Origin: Hemerocallis citrina
Taxonomy: Eukaryota; Streptophyta; Magnoliopsida; Asparagales; Asphodelaceae
Direction of reading: 5' to 3'
Length of the DNA: 64,000 nucleotides
NCBI GenBank assembly: GCA_017893485.1
Contig: CM030361.1
Span: 309,481,724-309,545,723 of the forward strand
Both the position numbers and the translations under genes were made by a program. Below the pieces are notes generated by a model. It searched no databases. It saw only the letters and a program-made list of their open reading frames with translations, and was not told the origin of the DNA. Positions 32,708-45,270 of this stretch are shown in pieces (the stretch's first letter is position 1; the number at the start of each line of letters is the position of its first letter).

Positions 32708-33660
32708 AATGTGAAAAAAAAACAACAATTGACGCAAACTCAAATCTCAATTTCTATGACCTCATACGAGACCATTGAAGTTTTTCTGTTTTCAAACGAA
32801 TTTGTGGCCCAACTTGAACTTATAGTAAGTATGACCTTTTTATTCTTAGACATTGATTTATTTTCTACCTGTCTATTTAATGCAAAAGGAGACAATGTAG
32901 ATTATTGAGATCATAAATGTGATCATGAATATTTAATCCATGCTTGCTTACTCAAAAAACTGGGTCTTCATTTGGTGAAAGGTATGTTTGGTCTTCATTT
33001 GGTGAAAGGTTAATGCGCTGAATATGTTTGCTAATCTACAATAACCTGCTTGGAGTAGGTGGGGACTGATTTACTTCAAATCTTTGAAAGTTAATTTACT
33101 GTTATAATGTTTGACCCAAAGAGCTCTTGGTTCCTTTTTAGTTCTATAATTTAGCGTGGAAACTCAGCTAGGAGAATCAATCAGAATGGGCCTGTAATTT
33201 CCCTGTTTTTCATTGATAAGGATTTTGTTTCTCTTTCGTTTGTTCTTCTTTTATACTTTCTTTAACTCCCTTATTCATGTTCCAGGTTTTCGTCTATATT
33301 TCTTCCCGTATTTTTTTTCTTGATCGTTTCTTTCTCTTCCATTTTGAAGCGTGTGATTTCTTTTCCCACTTTCATCTCTGTACTCTTGTGTCTGAACCGT
33401 TCATGGATCATGGCTATCTCAGATTTGTTAATGTTATGGTTAGGAAACTACCGCAATGGTTTCACTAGTTTTATGAAAGACAAGATGAAAGATACTCCCC
33501 TGGTTTAAAAGCCGTATTCATGTGCATAAAGTGAATGAGTGTGTTAGTGTAGACAATTATGGTTGAATGGCGAGAAGAATGACCAATCTAGTAAGCTCCT
33601 CTGTTGTTCATATTGACAGACTTGTTGCTGTGTACCTTGGCCCCGCTATATACTTCTCCT

Positions 33661-33875
33661 AAGGTGTATTTGTTTCATTGCACATAGAATTGCATTCCAG
33701 CTAATTAAATGTTGCAATTTCATGTACAAGGTTGCCTTGAATTGCAACTGAACAAAGGAAAACTTTTTTTTGGAACTTGGACTTGCAATCAAGGAATATC
33801 TTGCAAGCTGGGTTGTAAATATATTATGGTTGCAGTCACCAATGCAACTCATATTGCAATGAGCCAAACAACCCT
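33661..33875. mobile_element. MITE-like element, about 215 bp
   Basis: Left end AGGTGTATTTGTTTCATTGC is mirrored by the right end GCAATGAGCCAAACAACCCT with a few mismatches. The internal TTGCAAT-type motifs are also repeated. Confidence 0.5.
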
Positions 33876-36768
33876 ACATTATGGTGTCAAGCAAAATGTA
33901 TGAGCAAAATGCAACGTGCACGAGGTCACGACTTTATAGAATTTTGAATAATTCATAAAATAATTATATATGTGTTCAACAACTGTCATTTTCCCATAAC
34001 TTAGCCATTACAAGATCTTACAAGCAATATGAAATGTCTATGCTGTTAGGCACAGAGCATTTGAAGTTTTCTTGAGATTTTATACCATAAAATATATTTC
34101 CCTTTATCAGGCATTATGATTTATCTTCTTAGGATTCTTATAAGGCATTTATGTTTATTGCATATTTGAGTATATATCTTATTTATTTTATGACATTGTT
34201 TCAACTTACCGGACTTCAGTAGTGTGGATTAGACTTTCTTAGAAGCATTTTGCTTACCACTAAATTGTATGGGGACCTTTGATATTGAAATATACACTAT
34301 TGGATGTGATTTATAACCCGAACTACCAATGAAAAGTGAAATGGTTCTCATAGGTTTTACAAATGCATTGAATCATGAATCATGCAATTCTTATTATGAT
34401 TTTGGTTTCCTTATGCACAATCACAGCACTGTGCAGAACATTTTTTTGAAGACATTTTGGGCATTTTAGATAACATAGTAGGTTGTGGATTTCCAGATGA
34501 GCAGTCAATCTTTCAGTTTGGAGTGGAATCATCTTAATGTTGCGTAATACTTCTAGATGATTTCACCATAATCATTAATACTGTGGCTGATTATTCAGCA
34601 GATAATTTGCTTAATAATTATGTAGTTGAATGTGTTTTGAAGATTCTAGATAATTTCACCTTAATCATATTTGTTGGTGTTTCGTTATTATGTTTATAGA
34701 TTCGCGTAATACTTTATACTTATGTATAATGTGATTGCGTCAAAATTCTAGAAATCTATCAGCACGGTATCAAAGTTTGATGGTATTAAATTGAGTATGG
34801 TGGACTTATCTAGTGACACTCACAAACATTGTACATAAGGATTATGCAAATCAACCAGCACTATTAGCAGACAATGTCAAATGATTTTCTTATGAATTAA
34901 ACTGCATAACACATGTTACCAGTATCTAGAGCCTACAATTGACTAAATTCTAGGTTACACAACCCCTAGTTTTGGCCACTATTATGTATCAACTTGTAAA
35001 TTTTTCCTGCCCATTGTGCTTATGTTTATTCCCACTGCATATCTGCAATATGTATACAGTGTAGCAAGTTCTTTGGGAGAAGCTTACTACATTTATCCTC
35101 ACTGGTTAAGTTTATTTGCATGTTGTATGGGTATGATGATTTTGCATAGTGCTTATTTTACCATTATTTAAAACTGATGCATGTTTATTTATCTGTCGCT
35201 ATGGATGGATATGTGTAGGCTTCTTTCTAGATAAGTTACCATCAGTATCATGCACTATAATTTTTCAATCATCCTGTTTCATTTATACCGTATGGATGGA
35301 GATAAAGATTTATATTTTTTTATTGATATGGCACTTTTGTTGAACTTCTATCTGCCACGTTTTCTACCGTTGCTGGTAGCTTCCTTTTTTGAGTTTTGGG
35401 GAATACTGCTTACCTCACTGTGCACTCTTAATTTGTCCCTTCTTTTAGACCTGTCATGAGCGTTCATCATAAACATCTCTGTTAGTCTTCTTAAGTTTTC
35501 AACTAGAATCTTAACTGAAATTTTAGTTTTGATTATATGACTTAATTGGTTTTGACGTGTATGTCTTTCTCAAAGCATAATGCGAACTGGCATCATAAAC
35601 ATCTGCTTGTTTATCTTCCTTCATAGGTTACAACTATAATTTGAGTGACTTGTAGTTTAATTGTTGGTCCTTCTTTGGTCTGCACAACCAAATTTGAACA
35701 TTGGACCTTTTAAAATTGTTTCCTTAGTTCCATTAAAGAAAATGGTAGTAAAGTTTGTTAGGGAGTGGGAAGCTAATAGGTTAAACAAAGTGGAAAGTAT
35801 AGTAAAGCTTGAGATTGGAGCTTTAGCTTTTTTGGGGCTTTAATGGTGCTTATTGAAGGGGAAAAAAAGCACAGACAGAATTTAAATTATGAATATTTTT
35901 TTTTTTTTGTAAAATATGGGAAATTAAATATCTGAAGAAAAAAAGGGGGAAAACTTGGAAATATTTTAAGATGGAAGCCAGTGTGTCTGATGATGGATAT
36001 CTTAGGGTGTATTTGGGAGGTGGCATTTGGAGGGGAAGTAAGAATGTCATCGAGTCTCAAATCAGTTTCTTATGGGATTCTATATTTGAGATTCCATGAG
36101 TTCCTTTTTTCCTCCGCAAATGCCACTTGTGAAACACATTCTCGGAGCATAAAGTTCATTTACTGCTAGGGAAAGTGACCAACTTAGCAATTAAATGCAA
36201 AGCATCTTAAAGTCAATATTTATTTATCAAAAACCTCGACAGTTGAATAAGTGAGAATATTTGATGTTCAATTGACTAATTTGATGTATTCAGGTCTGAA
36301 GAACTTATAGTTTAGAGTGATAAGAGGAAAAAATCGTCAAGAGAGTGCATGCTCATTAGTGACTCACCCTCGATGCTTCTACAAAAAGAGGTACCATTAG
36401 TGACTGAGATGATCGGATTGTTTTGGCCTGGGAAGTATGGCTATTCGTTCGAGGCCAATGTGAGTGCGAGTACTCTTTGGGTAGTCATAGGTGCTGAGGA
36501 GTGTACCCAAGAATTTCTGGTTTTACGGTTTTAAGGCAATTATGTCCAAATATATGTTATTGACCTTAGTGTACCTCTAAAACTTGATGTTACAATTTTG
36601 CTTGGACGCAAACAAAGCACATATACCCAAAGTATTTATATTTAGATTATCAATTAGTTTCCTCCTAAAATTTCTTGTTGTCATTATTTATTTTACATTT
36701 TTATGAAATAGCTAATGCTTGCAGTTTTAACAAGATATATAATTCTTTGTTATATAGTATAAAATATA

Positions 36769-37353
36769 TGTTAGGAAAGTTATGGGCAGAAGCTAGCACA
36801 CAACTAAAGTGAAATTGAGAAAGTAGCAAATAAGGTGGACACAGATATTTTACGTAGAAAAAAATCCCTAAAGAAGACGGGGTAAAAAATTACGGGGCAA
36901 GGTAGTGGGATTTTACTATTGAAAGTAAGGATTACAACACCTTCTGTCTAAATATAAGGAACATATAATTTTCACTCTCTTATAATAGGAGAAATACTCA
37001 CAAATTTGAGAAAAGTATAAATATATAAATTATCTCTAAGAAGACACATGATTATCGCTCTTAAGAACTCTTATAATACTTCTTTTTACTAATCCCTTTC
37101 TTTCTTCTTCCTCACTTTTCTCTGCATCTTCCTTTTCCTAAAACTCTCTATTTATAGAAAGAGCTGAGAGAAAAACTGAAGAGAAATGTCATTGTCACAC
37201 TAATCCCCATTTCATTTTTCAACAGAGTCGGCACCACCTTTGATTTTTTCACAGTTTGATTTCATCTTCAAAAGCTTGGGGCTCATATGGTGGGGCTCCA
37301 CTCACCATTGTTGACAATTGATTGCCGACATTCTTCCACTTGGAGACTTGAGT
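36769..37353 (-). repeat. Reverse-complemented LTR at the left end of the decayed copia
   Basis: From TGTTAGGAAAG onward the sequence is the inverted counterpart of the 3' LTR at 49588-50166, including its TATA box (inverted at 37149-37156). It lacks only the last 20 or so bases of the LTR start. Its promoter would point left, toward the SF1 3' flank. Confidence 0.85.
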
Positions 37354-37354
37354 A

Positions 37355-37521
37355 TGTTGTAATCCCTACTTTTAATTGTAAAATTTCACTACCTTGTCCG
37401 GGGTTTTTTATCCCGCCTCCTTTGGGGATTTTTCCAACGTAAAATATCCGTGTCCACCTTATTTGCCATTCTCAATTTTACTTTAGTTGTGTGGTACCTT
37501 TTGCTTATTACTTTTCTAACA
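37355..37521 (+). repeat. Forward LTR fragment (R/U5 end) of the decayed copia
   Basis: The segment from GTTGTAATCCCT to TTTTCTAACA matches 50001-50166 in direct orientation and ends at the PBS. Together with the inverted copy it can form a stem of about 165 bp. Confidence 0.85.
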
Positions 37522-37522
37522 A

Positions 37523-37534
37523 TGGTATCAGAGC
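37523..37534 (+). promoter_or_regulatory. Primer-binding site (tRNA-iMet) of the decayed copia
   Basis: TGGTATCAGAGC follows the LTR end by one base. Confidence 0.88.
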
Positions 37535-37560
37535 TTTGGTTGCAGGGTGTGAAGCAGAAA

Positions 37561-38930
37561 TGTCGACTACAATAAAGTTCGATGTTGAGAAATTCACTGA
37601 GAGTAGTTTCTCATTGTGGAAAATGAAGATTAAGGCAATCTTGAGGAAGAACAATTGCTTGGCAGCAATTGGAGATAGGTCCGCGGAGATCACCGACGAA
37701 GACAAGTGGAATGAGATGGATGACAACACAATTGCCGATCTGCATTTGGCACCAGATGATGGTGTGCTATTCAGTGTGGCTGAAAAGAAGATAGTAAATG
37801 AGATTTGGGATATGCTCACGAGATTATATGAGGTCACTTCATAACATGATCTTCTTAAAGAGGAAGACTGTACACTCTTCGAATGGCGGACGCGACACCG
37901 GTGACCGACTACATCAATACTCTGAATACTTTATTTTCGCAACTTACATCAATGGGTTACAAAATAGAGCTAACTGAACGTGCCGAGCTTCTACTTCAAA
38001 GTCTACCTGACTCGTATGATCAACTCATCATCAACATGACGAACAACATCCTGATGGACTATCTAGTTTTTGATGAAGTTGCAGTTGCTGTTCTTGAAGA
38101 AGAGACCAGGTGCAAGAACAAGGAAGACAGACATGGAAGTTTGTAGCAAGTAAAAACTTTGATGGTGATGAGAGGGGGATTAACGAAACGTGGCCCAAGT
38201 GGGAGTCAGAATCATGGTAGATCAAAGTCAAGAAGTAAGAAGACTTACAAGTGCCACAAATGTGGCAAGAAAGGGCACTTCAAAAAGGATTGTTGGTTCA
38301 AGAAGAAGATTGGAGACCCCGAGTCATCAAATGCTCAAGAAAATGTGGCGAGTACTCGGTATGATGGTGAAGTTTTATACAGTGAGGCAACAATAGTGGT
38401 TGGAGGCAGAAAACAGTTTTCTGATGTCTGGTTACTAGACTAAGGAACAACATGGCACATGATTTTCCGGAGAGTGGTTCCACACATATGAACCAATCTC
38501 AGGAGGTTCTGTACACATGGGTGATGATCAAGCTTTGGAAATCGCTGTACACATGGGTGATGATCAAGCTTTGGAAATCGCTAGTATTGGTACTATCAAT
38601 CTCAAAATATTTGATGGTATGGTTCACACCATCCAGGAGGTACCGCACGTGAATGGCTTGAGGAAGAATCTATTATCTTTGGGACAAATAGATAGTCTTG
38701 GATGTAATACCTATGTTGAAAATGGGATCATGAAGATTGTCAGAGGTGCGCTTGTGGTCATGAAGGCAGAAAAGATTGCAGCAAATCTATTTATGCTTAA
38801 TAGGGAAACATTGTAGGAAGCTGATGCGTGTGTCACATCAACCAGCAAGGCTGAAGAGTCGACAATGATGTGGCATCTCAAACTAGGCCATATGTCTGAA
38901 CGCGGTTTGAAGATTCTTTCCGACCGGAAG
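37561..38930 (+). pseudogene. Gag, protease and start of integrase of the decayed copia
   Basis: Gag starts at 37561 (residues like KFDVEKFTESSFSLWKMKI), breaks near 37843 and continues in other frames. The UBN2-like part is at 37883-38146. A CCHC knuckle (C-HKC-GKKGHFKKDC) is at 38252-38295. At the protease active site the Asp codon is followed by TAA where Ser is expected, a single-base nonsense change (38441-38443). A 36-bp direct duplication lies at 38515-38584. The integrase zinc-finger region (MMWHLKLGHMSERGLKIL) ends at 38930, where the foldback element is inserted. None of this can yield a working product. Confidence 0.88.
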
Positions 38931-39853
38931 GAATTTTTTTCAAACTGTCCCACTTTTTGAAAATTTTTCCTAAACTGCCCTACTTTTTTTTAATATTCCC
39001 AAAATGCCATACTCGCTTTCTGAAAAAGCGAGTGGGTAAAACCCCATCATTTTTTCAGAAAGCTTGTTTGAGGCTTTGCTTTTCGATATCCTACACTCGT
39101 TCTGAAAAATCGATGGGGTTTTACCCACACTCGCTTTTTCAGAAAAAGCGAGTGTCGATTGAGACTTTTTAAGTTTCAGATCTGATTCACGACCCCCATT
39201 TTCTTTCAACTTTCTATCTTCCTACTTCTTCTACATACGAAACTCTAATATCTCTCATATCTTTTTGGTCGATTTACCCAACAATTTGGTCGATTAACCC
39301 AAAAAATTCTCGCATCTCTCATCTCATTTCGATTTTCCACCTCTCCCATCTACAAATCTCATCCTTATTTAACCCTAAAAACCCTAAACCCCAATATCCA
39401 AGATTTTGTTGATTTTCGAATTTGGGGATAAAAATTGTGGTTGAAGGAGCTTCTTGGACCTCCTATTTACTATCTACCTATTCATTCACCTACTTTAACG
39501 GTATATTTCTCAAACTCTTGCTTTTTTAATGTTGTGTTAATTTTGAAGCATTAACATTGTATGTCTGTTGATTTTGAAGCATTAACATTGTATCTTTGTT
39601 AATTCGACCCAAAATCACCCAAATTTGTTGATTTTCCAAGTAAATATTGGATCTTAAAAAAAAACAAGTAGCAAAAATTTGTAGTATTAAGTTTGAGTTT
39701 TAATTTATGTAGGTATATAGTATATTCTAATTTTAGTATATGTAGGTATATAGCGTAAAAATTGGATATATATGTAGATATATTTAGGTTATATATTTCG
39801 GTATAGTTAATAACAATTGTTTTAAGTTGTAGTGAACTCTCTTTTATTATAAA

Positions 39854-41949
39854 TGACATGCACGATGGGGAATGTGGAAGAAGGATCGAGTAGTAGATCT
39901 TCTCGTGGCGATGGACTACGTACTTCTTTTGGTCCACCTTCTCGCGGTGGACGTGGTCGTGGTGGTGGTGGTACCGAGCGTACTAATGTAAGTGAATAAT
40001 TGTTTATATTCAATTAGTTTGATTATCATACAATAAAATGTAATATCGGTCTATTGATTTAAATGTTATTGTTGTATAGGTTCCAACTAATCCAAATGAG
40101 GTGGGCGCTCCTTATTCAGCCCCTTCATCATCTTATATTCCTTCTGGAGGTCGAAGTCCCCTCGACCCTACACTCCTTACTTTCCAATTGCGTCACTGTT
40201 CGAAGGATATGTGGGAAGGTAAATCTAAGGGGGTCATCCACTTTCTACGCACCCACGGATTCACGAGATTCTATGGGACTGTGGGTTATATGGTATTGGA
40301 CTGATGAGCTCCATCAAATATGATCGGCCTCTTCTTACCACACTTCTTGAGAGATGGTGGCCTGAAACACATACCTTTCACCTGCCAGTTGGGGAGATGA
40401 CCGTAACACTACAGGACGTCTTCGTACTCACCGGTCTTCCAGTTGATGGGTAGGCAGTGATCGGTACAACGGATTTCGAGCCGGTATATCTAGTGGAACA
40501 ATACCTTGGTGTCGAAGTGAAAACCGGTGCAGTAAATGGAAAATTTATTCGCTTGAAGTGGTTGAAGGACACTTTCGAGAATCGTTTGAATGAAGATTCC
40601 ACTGAGACGGAGGTGAAGTGCTACTGTAGGGCTTACATCCTTACACTATTTGGCGGCGTGATGTTCCTAAATTTGACTGGTCATTCGGTCTCCTTGATGT
40701 ACCTGTCATTGATTGCCAATCTGTGAAAAGTCGGACAGTACAGTCGGAGTAGTGCCATGTTGTCGTTCCTGTATCGGAGTTTGTGTAACTGTAGTCTTGG
40801 TTCAGTGCAGATGAATGGACTAATGATCTCACTACATGTCTGGAGTTGGGAGCGTATTCATGTGGGTCGGCCTGTAGTACGGACGCAATCACCCATTTAG
40901 ATCCATCCCCCCGAGGACCAGCACATGTTACCTCCACTCGGTGTTTACTAGTCCGGCAATCTCACATGGACAGCCAACCCCAACAGATGCCTGACGTACT
41001 TTCGTGATGAATTGGATAGGTTGGTAGATGATTGTGTCGTGTGGCTGCCCTACACGGAGACGCGTGTTGCTCGACTACCGCCTATTTGCTTGTACAGGCG
41101 CGATCTGTGGTTGACAAAGACACTACTAATCAACTTTTGCACGGTTGATTTTTACTACGCTAATAAAGTGCTACGTCAGTTTGGTCTCCTTCAAATGATT
41201 CCTGTTGTCAAACCGTTCAATGCCGATATGCATTCTATCACTGGAATAGGTCGACAATCCGGACACAATTGGGCTGCATGCTTTGCTACATATGTTTAGA
41301 GATGGAATCAACACCGGTTCGACGAAATCATTGGTGACATTCCTCCGTTTGACGGATCGGTGCATACGACTTACACGACCTGGTACGAGAGGATGACTAG
41401 ACGCCATATCTCTTCGACAGTGCAGATTCCTGCTGGTGTGGTTGTCCCGATTTGTCGACCAGCAGCCGAATCAGCAGATGAACATTCGATGAATTTGCCT
41501 ATGTTCCAACCGAAGGTATCAGTTCTTCGTAAAATTGTAAGTTAAGTTTTGTTGTATTTTTGAAAGTTTTTTTAAAATTTTGGTTTATATATACATGCAC
41601 TATATTTAATATTTTAACTTCTCATGTTTTGTAAATGAGCCATACTTGGACTATGGCTAAAAAATGTGCTGCTGTGTTGAGGAGCAACGTCGCGGAACCG
41701 GTGAAGGACTTTGCACGCGAGATGATTACGTTGTGTCGTGCACAAGCTGATGCTGTGGGCGAGGGAGCAACCTTAGATGCAATACTAACTACTCCTGCAC
41801 ATCGAACCAGTGCTCGTGGTGTTCGTAGAAAGAAAATTGTCCATAGACCCCCACCTCGTCCTAAAAACGATTCCGAAGAAGAAGATAAGAGGCTGAGATG
41901 CAAGGAAACATTGAGGGGACACAACAACAAGAAGAGGATCCGATTTTGA
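39854..41949 (+). pseudogene. Plant mobile domain (PMD) gene, left-arm copy
   Basis: Exon 1 (39854-39987) encodes a Ser/Gly/Arg-rich N-terminus and ends at a GTAAGT donor. Exon 2 (about 40080-41536) contains PMD hallmarks: ERWWPETHTFHLPVGEMTV, LQDVFVLTGLPVDG, YCRAYILTLFGGVMF and WLPYTETRVARLPP. Exon 3 (from about 41631) ends at 41949 with a basic tail. PMD proteins such as MAIN and MAIL1 act in silencing and development in Arabidopsis, and PMD domains are also carried by transposons. This copy has a frame break after GTVGYMVLD (near 40303), a stop replacing Gln after VDG (40453), further stops near 40725-40800 and 41299, and a lost exon-3 acceptor. It is not translatable as one protein. Confidence 0.82.
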
Positions 41950-42399
41950 TGTCCGGTGTCACACAGGCCACTCCACAACGTGGTAAAAGGCAAAGGAGAC
42001 CCCCTACTTTCTTCACACCCGATCCGTGAAGCTTTTTTTATATTAATTTTTCAATGTTTTGTAATGTATGTTTCATTGTCATAAACTTTTATAATTTGGA
42101 ATGTATGAAGCAATGCAAGTTCGTATGGGGTGTGTGTATGATCGTTTCATTGTTTCAAAGTTTTGAATGTTTTTGTTTTTTTGTATTATGTTGCGAGTTG
42201 AGAATTGGTGAAGTGGATTGTAGTGAAAATGATTGACTGAATGGTTGAGAATTGGCTGGGAATGGTGAGTTAAAAGTTGAGAATTGGTGAATTGGTTGAA
42301 GAGTATTGTAAGCTAAATTGGTGAATTAGTTGAAGAGAATTGGCTGAAGAGTATTGTATACAGGACCAACTGTGAAGTGGATTGTAGAAGTATTTTTTT

Positions 42400-42720
42400 A
42401 AGCCTAGACTCGCTTTCTCAGAAACCGAGTCTAGTATTGAGCTTCTCGCTTTCTCAGAAAGCGAGAAAGCGAGTGTAGGTGAAACCACCTCACTTTCTCG
42501 GAAAGCAAATGTTGAGTAGTTAGTTTTCCAGAGATCAGCTTGATCTCTGGAAAACTATCTACTCAACCGTAGGTTTTTGAGGAAGCGAGGTGGTTTCACA
42601 TAAGAAAGCGATTCTAGGGTCTGCTGGTAAAATGCATACAGGCTCAATACTCGCTTTCTCAGAAAGCGAGGAGGTCAATAATAGACTTGGTTTCTGAGAA
42701 AACAAGTCTAGGCTTAAAAA
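42400..42720. repeat. Central palindrome cluster of the foldback element
   Basis: Several CTCGCTTTCT...AGAAAGCGAG hairpin motifs surround the exact symmetry point near 42539. The same motif recurs just inside both outer ends (38995-39170 and 45955-46100). Each arm therefore looks like a PMD unit bounded on both sides by these hairpins. Confidence 0.8.
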
Positions 42721-43169
42721 AGTACTTTTACAATCCACTTCACAGTTGGCCTTGTATACAATACTCTCCAACCAATTCTCTTCAACCAATTCACCAATTT
42801 TGTTTACAATACTCTTCAACCAATTCACCAATTGTCAACAATCCACTTCAGCAATTCTCAACTTTTATCTCAACCATTTAGTCAATCATGTTCACTACAA
42901 TCCACTTTACCAATTCTCAACTCGCAGCATTCACTCATACATAACACAAAAACACAAACATTCAAAATTTTGAAACAATGAAACAATCACACACGCCCCA
43001 TACGAACTTGCATTGCTTTCTACATTCCAAATTTATAAAAGTTTACGACAATGAAACATACATTACAAAACATTGAAAAATTAATACAAAAAAGCTTCAC
43101 GGATCGGTTGTGAAGAAAGTGGGGGTCTCCTTTGCCTTTTACCACGTTATGGAGTGACCTGTGTGACAC

Positions 43170-45270
43170 CGACTATCGGAATCGAATTCTCTTCTTGTTG
43201 TTGTGTCCCTTCAATGTTTTCTTGTATCTCAGCCTCTTATCTTCTTCGGAATCGTTTTTAGGACGAGGTGGGGGTCAATGGACAATTTTCTTCCTACGAA
43301 CACCACGAGCACTGGTTCGATGTGCAGGAGTAATTAGTATAGCATCTAAGGTTGCTTCCATGCCCACAACATCAGCTTGTGCACAACACAACGTAATCAT
43401 CTCGCGTGCAAAGTCCTTCACCGGTTCCGCAACGTTGCTCAATACAGCAGCGCATTTTTTAGCCGTAGTCTAAGTTTGGCTCATCTATAAATCATGAGAA
43501 GTTGAAATATTAAATACAGTGAATGTATATATAAACCAAAATTTTAGAAAAACATTAAAAAATACAACAAAACTTAACTTACAATTTTACGAAGAGCTGA
43601 TGCCTCGGTTGGAACATAGGCAAATTGATCGAATTTTCATCTGCTAGTTCGGCTGCTAGTCAACCAATCGGGACTACCACACTAGCAGGATTCTGCACTA
43701 TCGGAGAGATATAGCGTCTAGTCATCCTTTCGTACCAGGCCATGTAAGTCGCATGCACCGATCCGTCAAACGGAGGAATGTCACCAATGATTTTGTCAAA
43801 CCGGTGCTGAATCCATTTCTCAACATATGTAGCAAAGCATGCGGCCTAATTGTGTCCGGGTTGTCGACCCATTCCAGTAATATAATGCATATAGGCATTG
43901 AACGGTTCGGCAACAGGAATTATTTGAAGGAGACCAAACTGATGTAGCACTCTATTAGTGTAGTGGAATTCAACTGTGCCAAAGTTGATTTGTGGTGCCT
44001 TTGTCAACCATAGATCGCGACTGTACAAGCAAATAGGAGGTAATCGAGCAACACGAGTCTCCGTGTAGGGCAGCCACACAACGCAATCATCTGCCAACCT
44101 ATCCAATTCATCACGGAAGTACGTCAGGGATCTGTTGGGGTTGGCCGTCCATGTGAGATTGTCGGACCAGTAAATGCCGAGTGGAGGTGACATGTGCTGG
44201 TCCTCGGGGAGATGGATCCAATTGGGTGATTGCGTCCGCACTACGGGCCGACCCACATGAATACGTTCCCAACTCCAGACTTATAGTAAAATTATTGGTC
44301 CATTCATCTGCACGAACCAAGACTACAGTTACACAAACTCTGGTACAGGGACGACAACGCGACACTGCCCCAACTGTACTATCTGACTCTTTGCATATCG
44401 GCAGTCAATGACAGGTACATCAAGGAGACCGAATGACCAGTCGAATTTGGGAACATCACGCCGCCAAATAGTGCAAGGATGTAAGCCCTGCAGTAGCACT
44501 CCACCTCCACCTCAGTGTAATCTTTATTCAGTCGATTCTCGAAAGTGTCCTTCAAGGCTTCAACCATTCAAGCGAATAAATTTAACATTTACTGCACCGG
44601 TTTTCACTTCGACATCAAGGTATTGTTCCACTAGATATACCGGCTTGAAGTCCATTGTACCGGTCATTACCTGCCCATCAACTGGAAGACCGGTGAGTAC
44701 GAAGACGTCCTGTAGTGTTACGGTCATCTTCCCAACTGGCTGGTGAAAGGTATGTGTTTCAGGCTGCCATCTCTCAAGAAGTGCGGTAAGAAGAGGCCAA
44801 TTACATTTGATGGAGCTCATCAGTCCAATACCATATAACCCACAGTTCCGTAGAATCTCGTGAATCCGTGGGTGCATAGGAAGTGGATGGCCCCCCTTAA
44901 ATGTACATCCCTTAGATTCATCTTCCCACACATCCTTCGAACAGTGATGCGATTGGTGAGTAAGGAGTGTAAGGTCGAGGAGGCCTGGACCTCCAGGAGG
45001 AATATAAGATGATGAAGAAGGGGCTGAAGAAGAAGGGCTCGCCTCATTTGGATTAGGTCGAACCTATACAACAATAACATTTAAATCAAAAGACCGATAT
45101 AACAAACTAATCGAATATAACAATTATTCACTTACATTAGTACGCTCAGTACCACCACAACGGCGACCACGTCCACCGCGAGGAGGTGGGCCAAAAGCAA
45201 TACGTGGTCCATCGTCGCGAGGAGGTTTACTACTCGATCTTTCCTCCACATTCCCCATCGTGCGTGCCAT
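43170..45270 (-). pseudogene. Plant mobile domain (PMD) gene, right-arm inverted copy
   Basis: This is the mirror of the left-arm gene. Exon 1 starts at 45270 (MARTMGNVEERSSS). PMD blocks ERWQPETHTFHQPVGKMTV, LQDVFVLTGLPVDG and YCRAYILALFGGVMF run leftward to about 43600. Exon 3 is at about 43484-43170 with an intact TATAG acceptor. Here the Gln codon after VDG is kept (VDGQVM), so some stops are private to the left copy. The frame break at GTVGYMVLD is shared by both arms, so it predates their duplication or reflects a real splice. Convergent with the left copy, any read-through transcript would fold on itself. Confidence 0.82.

Larger units (their letters stand above)
31241..36768. other. 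SF1 3' flank: AT-rich non-coding DNA with MITE-like insertions
   Basis: No open frame here exceeds about 75 residues or resembles a protein. The start probably contains the rest of the SF1 3' UTR. Small inverted-repeat elements are listed separately. A 27-bp tandem duplication (GGTCTTCATTTGGTGAAAGG) lies near 32967-33020. Another weak inverted pair (GTGGCATTTG...CAAATGCCAC) lies at 36017-36127. Confidence 0.6.

Noticed and set aside
43132..43473. 113-residue frame similar to the one at 41622-41993
   Set aside because: Both are antisense readings of PMD exon 3; their similarity reflects the inverted duplication, not a separate gene.
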